Assembly (NCBI GenBank): GCA_024195265.1
Contig: JAJLRJ010000004.1
Span: 43,243,068-43,307,067, forward strand
Source: Dendrophyllia cribrosa
Taxonomy: Eukaryota; Cnidaria; Anthozoa; Scleractinia; Dendrophylliidae
Direction: 5' to 3'
DNA length: 64,000 nucleotides
In this document: positions 39,501 to 51,500 of the stretch, in pieces
How positions within the stretch are numbered: the first letter of the stretch is position 1
Layout: every line of letters begins with the position of its first letter
Position numbers and translations under genes: made by a program
Notes under the pieces: generated by a model
What the model saw: the letters and a program-made list of their open reading frames with translations, nothing else
The model's database searches: none
What the model was told of the DNA's origin: nothing

Positions 39501-42500
39501 CACCTTTCAAACGGAATAAAAGTACTTCCGAAAGCTGAGCTTATCACACATTTTGTTACCACCACTAACATTAATAAACCATGATTATGTAGAACCAAAT
39601 TGCAGTGCTGTATCTAGGCGAAAATCTAGGACGAGACGTTGTCCGAGATCTTTCTAATGCTGCGTTTTCGGCAATTTCCAGAATGTCAAGATTCTCTCGG
39701 CATGGAAACCGGCGCTATCCCAGATGCACGCATAACAGCCTCTTCGGAGTGGGATGCGAATCATGCCGCTGTTCAGGGAAGACTTTACTTTAAGAAAGCT
39801 GGAAACAAACAGGGGGCATGGTCAGCTCGCTCAAATGATGTCAACCAATGGCTCCAGGTTGATCTGGGTAATCAACACACCAAAGTAACTGGTGTAGCAA
39901 CGCAAGGCAGAAATGGCAACGGTCAATGGGTAACTAAATACAAACTGCAGTACAGTCCCGACGGTGTGAACTTCTATTACTACAAGGACCATGGACAAAG
40001 CGGAACACAGGTGAGATAGTCTTGCCAAAAGATTAACTTTGACAAACCGTTCATTTCCAGGTCTCAATAAAAACCAATTTTTGACATAAAAATAGTTAAC
40101 TTACCGTAAGAGTTTGTGTCCATACAAACTGAAAAAGAACAATAAAACATTCCGGAACTATCCAAACATCACAACCGTTTCAATTAATTGCTATCGTCGG
40201 CGTCACCTTACAATTGTGATAAATGAAATTTTGCCAAATCTCAATTCTTACATTAAAGTTGTCCTTCCTTCCTGACTCAGGAGTTTGCTGGAAATACAGA
40301 CATGGACACTGTGGTTTATCACAAACTAGGCAATGCAATCAGGGCACGTTACATCCGTTTTCGACCAACAGCTTGGCACTCTCACATATCAATGAGGGTT
40401 GAAGTGTATGGATGTGAAGGTACTGATGTCTTCTCTCTACGAAATCACTCTTGATGTTTCAGTTTAGTTTGGTTAAAACTTTACTTCTGATTGCACTCGT
40501 ATCTCTATGAAATAGTGATAATGCTGCATTATTCTATTTTACATGTATCTCGCAAGAACATCAGTAATCTCCGCCAGCAATGTCAACTTACAGATTTCTC
40601 CGCGAATCAGTGAAAACAACATTAGGGAAACACATTCACCTTTCAAACGGAATAAAAGTACTTCCGAAAGCTGAGCTTATCACACATTTTGTTACCACCA
40701 CTAACATTAATAAACCATGATTATGTAGAACCAAATTGCAGTGCTGTATCTAGGCGAAAATCTAGGACGAGACGTTGTCCGAGATCTTTCTAATGCTGCG
40801 TTTTCGGCAATTTCCAGAATGTCAAGATTCTCTCGGCATGGAAACCGGAGCTATCCCAGATGCACGCATAACAGCCTCTTCGGAGTGGGATGCGAATCAT
40901 GCCGCTGTTCAGGGAAGACTTTACTTTAAGAAAGCTGGAAACAAACAGGGGGCATGGTCAGCTCGCTCAAATGATGTCAACCAATGGCTCCAGGTTGATC
41001 TGGGTAATCAATACACCAAAGTAACTGGTGTAGCAACGCAAGGCAGAAATGGCAACGGTCAATGGGTAACTAAATACAAACTGCAGTACAGTCCCGACGG
41101 TGTGAACTTCTATTACTACAAGGACCATGGACAAAGCGGAACACAGGTGAGATAGTCTTGCCAAAAGATTAACTTTGACAAACCGTTCATTTCCAGGTCT
41201 CAATAAAAACCAATTTTTGACATAAAAATAGTTAACTTACCGTAAGAGTTTGTGTCCATACAAACTGAAAAAGAACAATAAAACATTCCGGAACTATCCA
41301 AACATCACAACCGTTTCAATTAATTGCTATCGTCGGCGTCACCTTACATTTGTGAAAAATGAAATTTTGCCAAATCTCAATTCTTACATTAAAGTTGTCC
41401 TTCCTTCCTGACTCAGGAGTTTGCTGGAAATACAGACATGGACACTGTGGTTTATCACAAACTAGGCAATGCAATCAGGGCACGTTACATCCGTTTTCGA
41501 CCAACAGCTTGGCACTCTCACATATCAATGAGGGTTGAAGTGTATGGATGTGAAGGTACTGATGTCTTCTCTCTACGAAATCACTCTTGATGTTTCAGTT
41601 TAGTTTGGTTAAAACTTTACTTCTGATTGCACTCGTATCTGTTTGAAATATTGATAATGCTGCATTATTCTATTTTACATGTATCTCGCAAGAACAACAG
41701 TAATCTCCGCAAGCAATGTCAACTTACAGATTTCTCCGCGAATCAGTGAAAACAACATTAGGGAAACACATTCACCTTTCAAACGGAATAAAAGTACTTC
41801 CGAAAGCTGAGCTTATCACACATTTTGTTACCACCACTAACATTAATAAACCATGATTATGTAGAACCAAATTGCAGTGCTGTATCTAGGCGAAAATCTA
41901 GGACGAGACGTTGTCCGAGATCTTTCTAATGCTGCGTTTTCGGCAATTTCCAGAATGTCAAGATTCTCTCGGCATGGAAACCGGCGCTATCCCAGATGCA
42001 CGCATAACAGCCTCTTCGGAGTGGGATGCGAATCATGCCGCTGTTCAGGGAAGACTTTACTTTAAGAAAGCTGGAAACAAACAGGGGGCATGGTCAGCTC
42101 GCTCAAATGATGTCAACCAATGGCTCCAGGTTGATCTGGGTAATCAACACACCAAAGTAACTGGTGTAGCAACGCAAGGCAGAAATGGCAACGGTCAATG
42201 GGTAACTAAATACAAACTGCAGTACAGTCCCGACGGTGTGAACTTCTATTACTACAAGGACCATGGACAAAGCGGAACACAGGTGAGATAGTCTTGCCAA
42301 AAGATTAACTTTGACAAACCGTTCATTTCCAGGTCTCAATAAAAACCAATTTTTGACATAAAAATAGTTAACTTACCGTAAGAGTTTGTGTCCATACAAA
42401 CTGAAAAAGAACAATAAAACATTCCGGAACTATCCAAACATCACAACCGTTTCAATTAATTGCTATCGTCGGCGTCACCTTACAATTGTGATAAATGAAA

Positions 42501-45500
42501 TTTTGCCAAATCTCAATTCTTACATTAAAGTTGTCCTTCCTTCCTGACTCAGGAGTTTGCTGGAAATACAGACATGGACACTGTGGTTTATCACAAACTA
42601 GGCAATGCAATCAGGGCACGTTACATCCGTTTTCGACCAACAGCTTGGCACTCTCACATATCAATGAGGGTTGAAGTGTATGGATGTGAAGGTACTGATG
42701 TCTTCTCTCTACGAAATCACTCTTGATGTTTCAGTTTAGTTTGGTTAAAACTTTACTTCTGATTGCACTCGTATCTGTTTGAAATATTGATAATGCTGCA
42801 TTATTCTATTTTACATGTATCTCGCAAGAACATCAGTAATCTCCGCAAGCAATGTCAACTTACAGATTTCTCCGCGAATCAGTGAAAACAACATAAGGGG
42901 AACACATTCACCTTTCAAACGGAATAAAAGTACTTCCGAAAGCTGAGCTTATCACACATTTTGTTACCACCACTAACATTAATAAACCATGATTATGTAG
43001 AACCAAATTGCAGTGCTGTATCTAGGCGAAAATCTAGGACGAGACGTTGTCCGAGATCTTTCTAATGCTGCGTTTTCGGCAATTTCCAGAATGTCAAGAT
43101 TCTCTCGGCATGGAAACCGGCGCTATCCCAGATGCACGCATAACAGCCTCTTCGGAGTGGGATGCGAATCATGCCGCTGTTCAGGGAAGACTTTACTTTA
43201 AGAAAGCTGGAAACAAACAGGGGGCATGGTCAGCTCGCTCAAATGATGTCAACCAATGGCTCCAGGTTGATCTGGGTAATCAACACACCAAAGTAACTGG
43301 TGTAGCAACGCAAGGCAGAAATGGCAACGGTCAATGGGTAACTAAATACAAACTGCAGTACAGTCCCGACGGTGTGAACTTCTATTACTACAAGGACCAT
43401 GGACAAAGCGGAACACAGGTGAGATAGTCTTGCCAAAAGATTAACTTTGACAAACCGTTCATTTCCAGGTCTCAATAAAAACCAATTTTTGACATAAAAA
43501 TAGTTAACTTACCGTAAGAGTTTGTGTCCATACAAACTGAAAAAGAACAATAAAACATTCCGGAACTATCCAAACATCACAACCGTTTCAATTAATTGCT
43601 ATCGTCGGCGTCACCTTACAATTGTGATAAATGAAATTTTGCCAAATCTCAATTCTTACATTAAAGTTGTCCTTCCTTCCTGACTCAGGAGTTTGCTGGA
43701 AATACAGACATGGACACTGTGGTTTATCACAAACTAGGCAATGCAATCAGGGCACGTTACATCCGTTTTCGACCAACAGCTTGGCACTCTCACATATCAA
43801 TGAGGGTTGAAGTGTATGGATGTGAAGGTACTGATGTCTTCTCTCTACGAAATCACTCTTGATGTTTCAGTTTAGTTTGGTTCAAACTTTACTTCTGATT
43901 GCACTCGTATCTCTTTGAAATATTGATAATGCTGCATTATTCTATTTTACATGTATCTCGCAAGAACATCAGTAATCTCCGCAAGCAATGTCAACTTACA
44001 GATTTCTCCGCGAATCAGTGAAAACAACATTAGGGGAACACATTCACCTTTCAAACGGAATAAAAGTACTTCCGAAAGCTGAGCTTATCACACATTTTGT
44101 TACCACCACTAACATTAATAAACCATGATTATGTAGAACCAAATTGCAGTGCTGTATCTAGGCGAAAATCTAGGACGAGACGTTGTCCGAGATCTTTCTA
44201 ATGCTGCGTTTTCGACAATTTCCAGAATGTCAAGATTCTCTCGGCATGGAAACCGGCGCTATCCCAGATGCACGCATAACAGCCTCTTCGGAGTGGGATG
44301 CGAATCATGCCGCTGTTCAGGGAAGACTTTACTTTAAGAAAGCTGGAAACAAACAGGGGGCATGGTCAGCTCGCTCAAATGATGTCAACCAATGGCTCCA
44401 GGTTGATCTGGGTAATCAACACACCAAAGTAACTGGTGTAGCAACGCAAGGCAGAAATGGCAACGGTCAATGGGTAACTAAATACAAACTGCAGTACAGT
44501 CCCGACGGTGTGAACTTCTATTACTACAAGGACCATGGACAAAGCGGAACACAGGTGAGATAGTCTTGCCAAAAGATTAACTTTGACAAACCGTTCATTT
44601 CCAGGTCTCAATAAAAACCAATTTTTGACATAAAAATAGTTAACTTACCGTAAGAGTTTGTGTCCATACAAACTGAAAAAGAACAATAAAACATTCCGGA
44701 ACTATCCAAACATCACAACCGTTTCAATTAATTGCTATCGTCGGCGTCACCTTACAATTGTGATAAATGAAATTTTGCCAAATCTCAATTCTTACATTAA
44801 AGTTGTCCTTCCTTCCTGACTCAGGAGTTTGCTGGAAATACAGACATGGACACTGTGGTTTATCACAAACTAGGCAATGCAATCAGGGCACGTTACATCC
44901 GTTTTCGACCAACAGCTTGGCACTCTCACATATCAATAAGGGTTGAAGTGTATGGATGTGAAGGTACTGATGTCTTCTCTCTACGAAATCACTCTTGATG
45001 TTTCAGTTTAGTTTGGTTAAAACTTTACTTCTGATTGCACTCGTATCTCTATGAAATATTGATAATGCTGCATTATTCTATTTTACATGTATCTCGCAAG
45101 AACATCAGTAATCTCCGCCAGCAATGTCAACTTACAGATTTCTCCGCGAATCAGTGAAAACAACATTAGGGGAACACATTCACCTTTCAAACGGAATAAA
45201 AGTACTTCCGAAAGCTGAGCTTATCACACATTTTGTTACCACCACTAACATTAATAAACCATGATTATGTAGAACCAAATTGCAGTGCTGTATCTAGGCG
45301 AAAATCTAGGACGAGACGTTGTCCGAGATCTTTCTAATGCTGCGTTTTCGGCAATTTCCAGAATGTCAAGATTCTCTCGGCATGGAAACCGGCGCTATCC
45401 CAGATGCACGCATAACAGCCTCTTCGGAGTGGGATGCGAATCATGCCGCTGTTCAGGGAAGACTTTACTTTAAGAAAGCTGGAAACAAACAGGGGGCATG

Positions 45501-48500
45501 GTCAGCTCGCTCAAATGATGTCAACCAATGGCTCCAGGTTGATCTGGGTAATCAACACACCAAAGTAACTGGTGTAGCAACGCAAGGCAGAAATGGCAAC
45601 GGTCAATGGGTAACTAAATACAAACTGCAGTACAGTCCCGACGGTGTGAACTTCTATTACTACAAGGACCATGGACAAAGCGGAACACAGGTGAGATAGT
45701 CTTGCCAAAAGATTAACTTTGACAAACCGTTCATTTCCAGGTCTCAATAAAAACCAATTTTTGACATAAAAATAGTTAACTTACCGTAAGAGTTTGTGTC
45801 CATACAAACTGAAAAAGAACAATAAAACATTCCGGAACTATCCAAACATCACAACCGTTTCAATTAATTGCTATCGTCGGCGTCACCTTACAATTGTGAT
45901 AAATGAAATTTTGCCAAATCTCAATTCTTACATTAAAGTTGTCCTTCCTTCCTGACTCAGGAGTTTGCTGGAAATACAGACATGGACACTGTGGTTTATC
46001 ACAAACTAGGCAATGCAATCAGGGCACGTTACATCCGTTTTCGACCAACAGCTTGGCACTCTCACATATCAATGAGGGTTGAAGTGTATGGATGTGAAGG
46101 TACTGATGTCTTCTCTCTACGAAATCACTCTTGATGTTTCAGTTTAGTTTGGTTAAAACTTTACTTCTGATTGCACTCGTATCTGTTTGAAATATTGATA
46201 ATGCTGCATTATTCTATTTTACATGTATCTCGCAAGAACATCAGTAATCTCCGCAAGCAATGTCAACTTACAGATTTCTCCGCGAATCAGTGAAAACAAC
46301 ATAAGGGGAACACATTCACCTTTCAAACGGAATAAAAGTACTTCCGAAAGCTGAGCTTATCACACATTTTGTTACCACCACTAACATTAATAAACCATGA
46401 TTATGTAGAACCAAATTGCAGTGCTGTATCTAGGCGAAAATCTAGGACGAGACGTTGTCCGAGATCTTTCTAATGCTGCGTTTTCGGCAATTTCCAGAAT
46501 GTCAAGATTCTCTCGGCATGGAAACCGGCGCTATCCCAGATGCACGCATAACAGCCTCTTCGGAGTGGGATGCGAATCATGCCGCTGTTCAGGGAAGACT
46601 TTACTTTAAGAAAGCTGGAAACAAACAGGGGGCATGGTCAGCTCGCTCAAATGATGTCAACCAATGGCTCCAGGTTGATCTGGGTAATCAACACACCAAA
46701 GTAACTGGTGTAGCAACGCAAGGCAGAAATGGCAACGGTCAATGGGTAACTAAATACAAACTGCAGTACAGTCCCGACGGTGTGAACTTCTATTACTACA
46801 AGGACCATGGACAAAGCGGAACACAGGTGAGATAGTCTTGCCAAAAGATTAACTTTGACAAACCGTTCATTTCCAGGTCTCAATAAAAACCAATTTTTGA
46901 CATAAAAATAGTTAACTTACCGTAAGAGTTTGTGTCCATACAAACTGAAAAAGAACAATAAAACATTCCGGAACTATCCAAACATCACAACCGTTTCAAT
47001 TAATTGCTATCGTCGGCGTCACCTTACAATTGTGATAAATGAAATTTTGCCAAATCTCAATTCTTACATTAAAGTTGTCCTTCCTTCCTGACTCAGGAGT
47101 TTGCTGGAAATACAGACATGGACACTGTGGTTTATCACAAACTAGGCAATGCAATCAGGGCACGTTACATCCGTTTTCGACCAACAGCTTGGCACTCTCA
47201 CATATCAATGAGGGTTGAAGTGTATGGATGTGAAGGTACTGATGTCTTCTCTCTACGAAATCACTCTTGATGTTTCAGTTTAGTTTGGTTCAAACTTTAC
47301 TTCTGATTGCACTCGTATCTCTTTGAAATATTGATAATGCTGCATTATTCTATTTTACATGTATCTCGCAAGAACATCAGTAATCTCCGCAAGCAATGTC
47401 AACTTACAGATTTCTCCGCGAATCAGTGAAAACAACATTAGGGGAACACATTCACCTTTCAAACGGAATAAAAGTACTTCCGAAAGCTGAGCTTATCACA
47501 CATTTTGTTACCACCACTAACATTAATAAACCATGATTATGTAGAACCAAATTGCAGTGCTGTATCTAGGCGAAAATCTAGGACGAGACGTTGTCCGAGA
47601 TCTTTCTAATGCTGCGTTTTCGGCAATTTCCAGAATGTCAAGATTCTCTCGGCATGGAAACCGGCGCTATCCCAGATGCACGCATAACAGCCTCTTCGGA
47701 GTGGGATGCGAATCATGCCGCTGTTCAGGGAAGACTTTACTTTAAGAAAGCTGGAAACAAACAGGGGGCATGGTCAGCTCGCTCAAATGATGTCAACCAA
47801 TGGCTCCAGGTTGATCTGGGTAATCAACACACCAAAGTAACTGGTGTAGCAACGCAAGGCAGAAATGGCAACGGTCAATGGGTAACTAAATACAAACTGC
47901 AGTACAGTCCCGACGGTGTGAACTTCTATTACTACAAGGACCATGGACAAAGCGGAACACAGGTGAGATAGTCTTGCCAAAAGATTAACTTTGACAAACC
48001 GTTCATTTCCAGGTCTCAATAAAAACCAATTTTTGACATAAAAATAGTTAACTTACCGTAAGAGTTTGTGTCCATACAAACTGAAAAAGAACAATAAAAC
48101 ATTCCGGAACTATCCAAACATCACAACCGTTTCAATTAATTGCTATCGTCGGCGTCACCTTACAATTGTGATAAATGAAATTTTGCCAAATCTCAATTCT
48201 TACATTAAAGTTGTCCTTCCTTCCTGACTCAGGAGTTTGCTGGAAATACAGACATGGACACTGTGGTTTATCACAAACTAGGCAATGCAATCAGGGCACG
48301 TTACATCCGTTTTCGACCAACAGCTTGGCACTCTCACATATCAATGAGGGTTGAAGTGTATGGATGTGAAGGTACTGATGTCTTCTCTCTACGAAATCAC
48401 TCTTGATGTTTCAGTTTAGTTTGGTTCAAACTTTACTTCTGATTGCACTCGTATCTCTTTGAAATATTGATAATGCTGCATTATTCTATTTTACATGTAT

Positions 48501-51500
48501 CTCGCAAGAACATCAGTAATCTCCGCAAGCAATGTCAACTTACAGATTTCTCCGCGAATCAGTGAAAACAACATTAGGGGAACACATTCACCTTTCAAAC
48601 GGAATAAAAGTACTTCCGAAAGCTGAGCTTATCACACATTTTGTTACCACCACTAACATTAATAAACCATGATTATGTAGAACCAAATTGCAGTGCTGTA
48701 TCTAGGCGAAAATCTAGGACGAGACGTTGTCCGAGATCTTTCTAATGCTGCGTTTTCGGCAATTTCCAGAATGTCAAGATTCTCTCGGCATGGAAACCGG
48801 CGCTATCCCAGATGCACGCATAACAGCCTCTTCGGAGTGGGATGCGAATCATGCCGCTGTTCAGGGAAGACTTTACTTTAAGAAAGCTGGAAACAAACAG
48901 GGGGCATGGTCAGCTCGCTCAAATGATGTCAACCAATGGCTCCAGGTTGATCTGGGTAATCAACACACCAAAGTAACTGGTGTAGCAACGCAAGGCAGAA
49001 ATGGCAACAGTCAATGGGTAACTAAATACAAACTGCAGTACAGTCCCGACGGTGTGAACTTCTATTACTACAAGGACCGTGGACAAAGCGGAACACAGGT
49101 GAGATAGTCTTGCCAAAAGATTAACTTTGACAAACCGTTCATTTCCAGGTCTCAATAAAAACCAATTTTTGAGATTAAAATAGTTAACTTACCGTAAAAG
49201 TTTGTGTCCATACAAACTGAAAAAGAACAATAAAACATTCCGGAACTATCCAAACATCACAACCGTTTCAATTAACTGCTATCGTCGGCGTCACCTTACA
49301 ATTGTGATAAATAAAATTTTGCCAAATCTCAATTCTTACATTAAAGTTGTCCTTCCTTCCTGACTCAGGAGTTTGCTGGAAATACAGACATGGACACTGT
49401 GGTTTATCACAAACTAGGCAATGCAATCAGGGCACGTTACATCCGTTTTCGACCAACAGCTTGGCACTCTCACATATCAATGAGGGTTGAAGTGTATGGA
49501 TGTGAAGGTACTGATGTCTTCTCTCTACGAAATCACTCTTGATGATTCAGTTTAGTTTGGTTCAAACTTTACTTCTGATAGCACTCGTATTTCTTTGAAA
49601 TATTGATAATGCTGCATTATTCTATTTTACATGTATCTCGCAAGAACATCAGTAATCTCCGCAAGCAATGTCAACTTACAGATTTCTCCGCTAATCAGTG
49701 AAAACAACATTAGGGAAACACATTCACCTTTCAAACGGAATAAAAGTACTTCCGAAAGCTGAGCTTAAAACACATTTTGTTACAACCACTAACATTAATA
49801 AACCATGATTATGTAGAACCAAATTGCAGTGCTGTATCTAGGCGAAAATCTAGGACGAGACGTTGTCCGAGATCTTTCTAATGCTGTGTTTTCGGCAATT
49901 TCCAGAATGTCAAGATTCTCTCGGCATGGAAACCGGCGCTATCCCAGATGCACGCATAACAGCCTCTTCGGAGTGGGATGCGAATCATGCCGCTGTTCAG
50001 GGAAGACTTTACTTTAAGAAAGCTGGAAACAAACAGGGGGCATGGTCAGCTCGCTCAAATGATGTCAACCAATGGCTCCAGGTTGATCTGGGTAATCAAC
50101 ACACCAAAGTAACTGGTGTAGCAACGCAAGGCAGAAATGGCAACGGTCAATGGGTAACTAAATACAAACTGCAGTACAGTCCCGACGGTGTGAACTTCTA
50201 TTACTACAAGGACCATGGACAAAGCGGAACACAGGTGAGATAGTCTTGCCAAAAGATTAACTTTGACAAACCGTTCATTTCCAGGTCTCAATAAAAACCA
50301 ATTTTTGACATAAAAATAGTTAACTTACCGTAAGAGTTTGTGTCCATACAAACTGAAAAAGAACAATAAAACATTCCGGAACTATCCAAACATCACAACC
50401 GTTTCAATTAATTGCTATCGTCGGCGTCACCTTACAATTGTGATAAATGAAATTTTGCCAAATCTCAATTCTTACATTAGAGTTGTCCTTCCTTCCTGAC
50501 TCAGGAGTTTGCTGGAAATACAGACATGGACACTGTGGTTTATCACAAACTAGGCAATGCAATCAGGGCACGTTACATCCGTTTTCGACCAACAGCTTGG
50601 CACTCTCACATATCAATGAGGGTTGAAGTGTATGGATGTGAAGGTACTGATGTTTTCTCTCTACGAAATGACTCTTGATGTTTCAGTTTAGTTTGGTTTA
50701 AACTTTGCTTCATCTGATTGCACTCGTATCTCTTTGAAATATTGATAATGCTGCATTATTCTATTTTATCTCGGAAGAACATCAGTAACCTCCGCAACCA
50801 ATCTGAACTGACAGATTTCTTCGCGAATCAGTGAAAACAACATTAGGGGAACACATTCACCTTTCAAACGGAATAAAAGTACTTCCGAAAGCTGAGCTTA
50901 TCACACATCTTGATACCGGCCACTTACATAAATAAACCATGATTCTGTCTTACCAAATTGAAGTGCTGTATCTAGGCGAAGATCTAGGACGAGACGTAGT
51001 CCGAGATCTTTCTAATGCTGTGTTTTCGGCAATTTGCAGAATGTCAAGATCCTCTCGGCATGGAAACCGGCGCTATCCCGGATGCACGCATAACAGCCTC
51101 TTCGGAGTGGGATGGGAATCATGCCGCTGTTCAGGGAAGACTTTACTTTAAGAAAGCTGGAAACAAACAGGGGGCATGGTCAGCTCGCTCAAATGATGTC
51201 AACCAATGGCTCCAGGTTGATCTGGGTGATCAACACACCAAAGTAACTGGTGTAGCAACGCAAGGCAGAAATGGGAACAGCCAATGGGTAACTAAATACA
51301 AACTGCAGTACAGTCCCGACGGTGTCAACTTCTATTACTACAAGGACCGTGGACAAAGCGTAACTAAGGTAAGAAATGCGTAATTAAATATTAGATTAAT
51401 TTCAAACATAAAAATGATTATCTTACAATTTGAGTACAGAAAGTAAGAATAAGCAAAAGGGGACAGCATTTCTAATAACGTGCCAAAGTCGACTTTACCT

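Larger units (their letters stand above)
16962..51039 (+). repeat. 1,136-bp tandem array, 30 units, higher-order structure
   Basis: The unit is exon A (329 bp), intron (270 bp), exon B (139 bp), intron (398 bp). Thirty successive units start exactly 1,136 bp apart from 16,962 to 49,906. The step to the last, diverged unit is 1,134 bp and the step from D1 is 1,127 bp. Introns are as homogeneous as exons, with only scattered single-base variants. Shared variants reveal 3-, 7- and 9-unit higher-order duplications. The structure points to recent unequal crossing-over. Confidence 0.95.

Noticed and set aside
16962..50643. Array as a pure assembly artefact
   Set aside because: Units carry private and block-shared variants in a coherent order, and the edges diverge gradually, which a collapsed or looped assembly would not easily produce. 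Exact copy number is still unproven.
17111..51039. 78-codon minus-strand frames repeated in every 1,136-bp unit
   Set aside because: They are complements of exon A plus intron. Their regular recurrence comes from the array, and the plus strand encodes a recognised domain in the same bases.
16885..51151. 62-codon plus-strand frames starting MLYLGENLG in each unit
   Set aside because: They span the end of the intron and exon A in a different frame from the F5/8C domain and have no motif.
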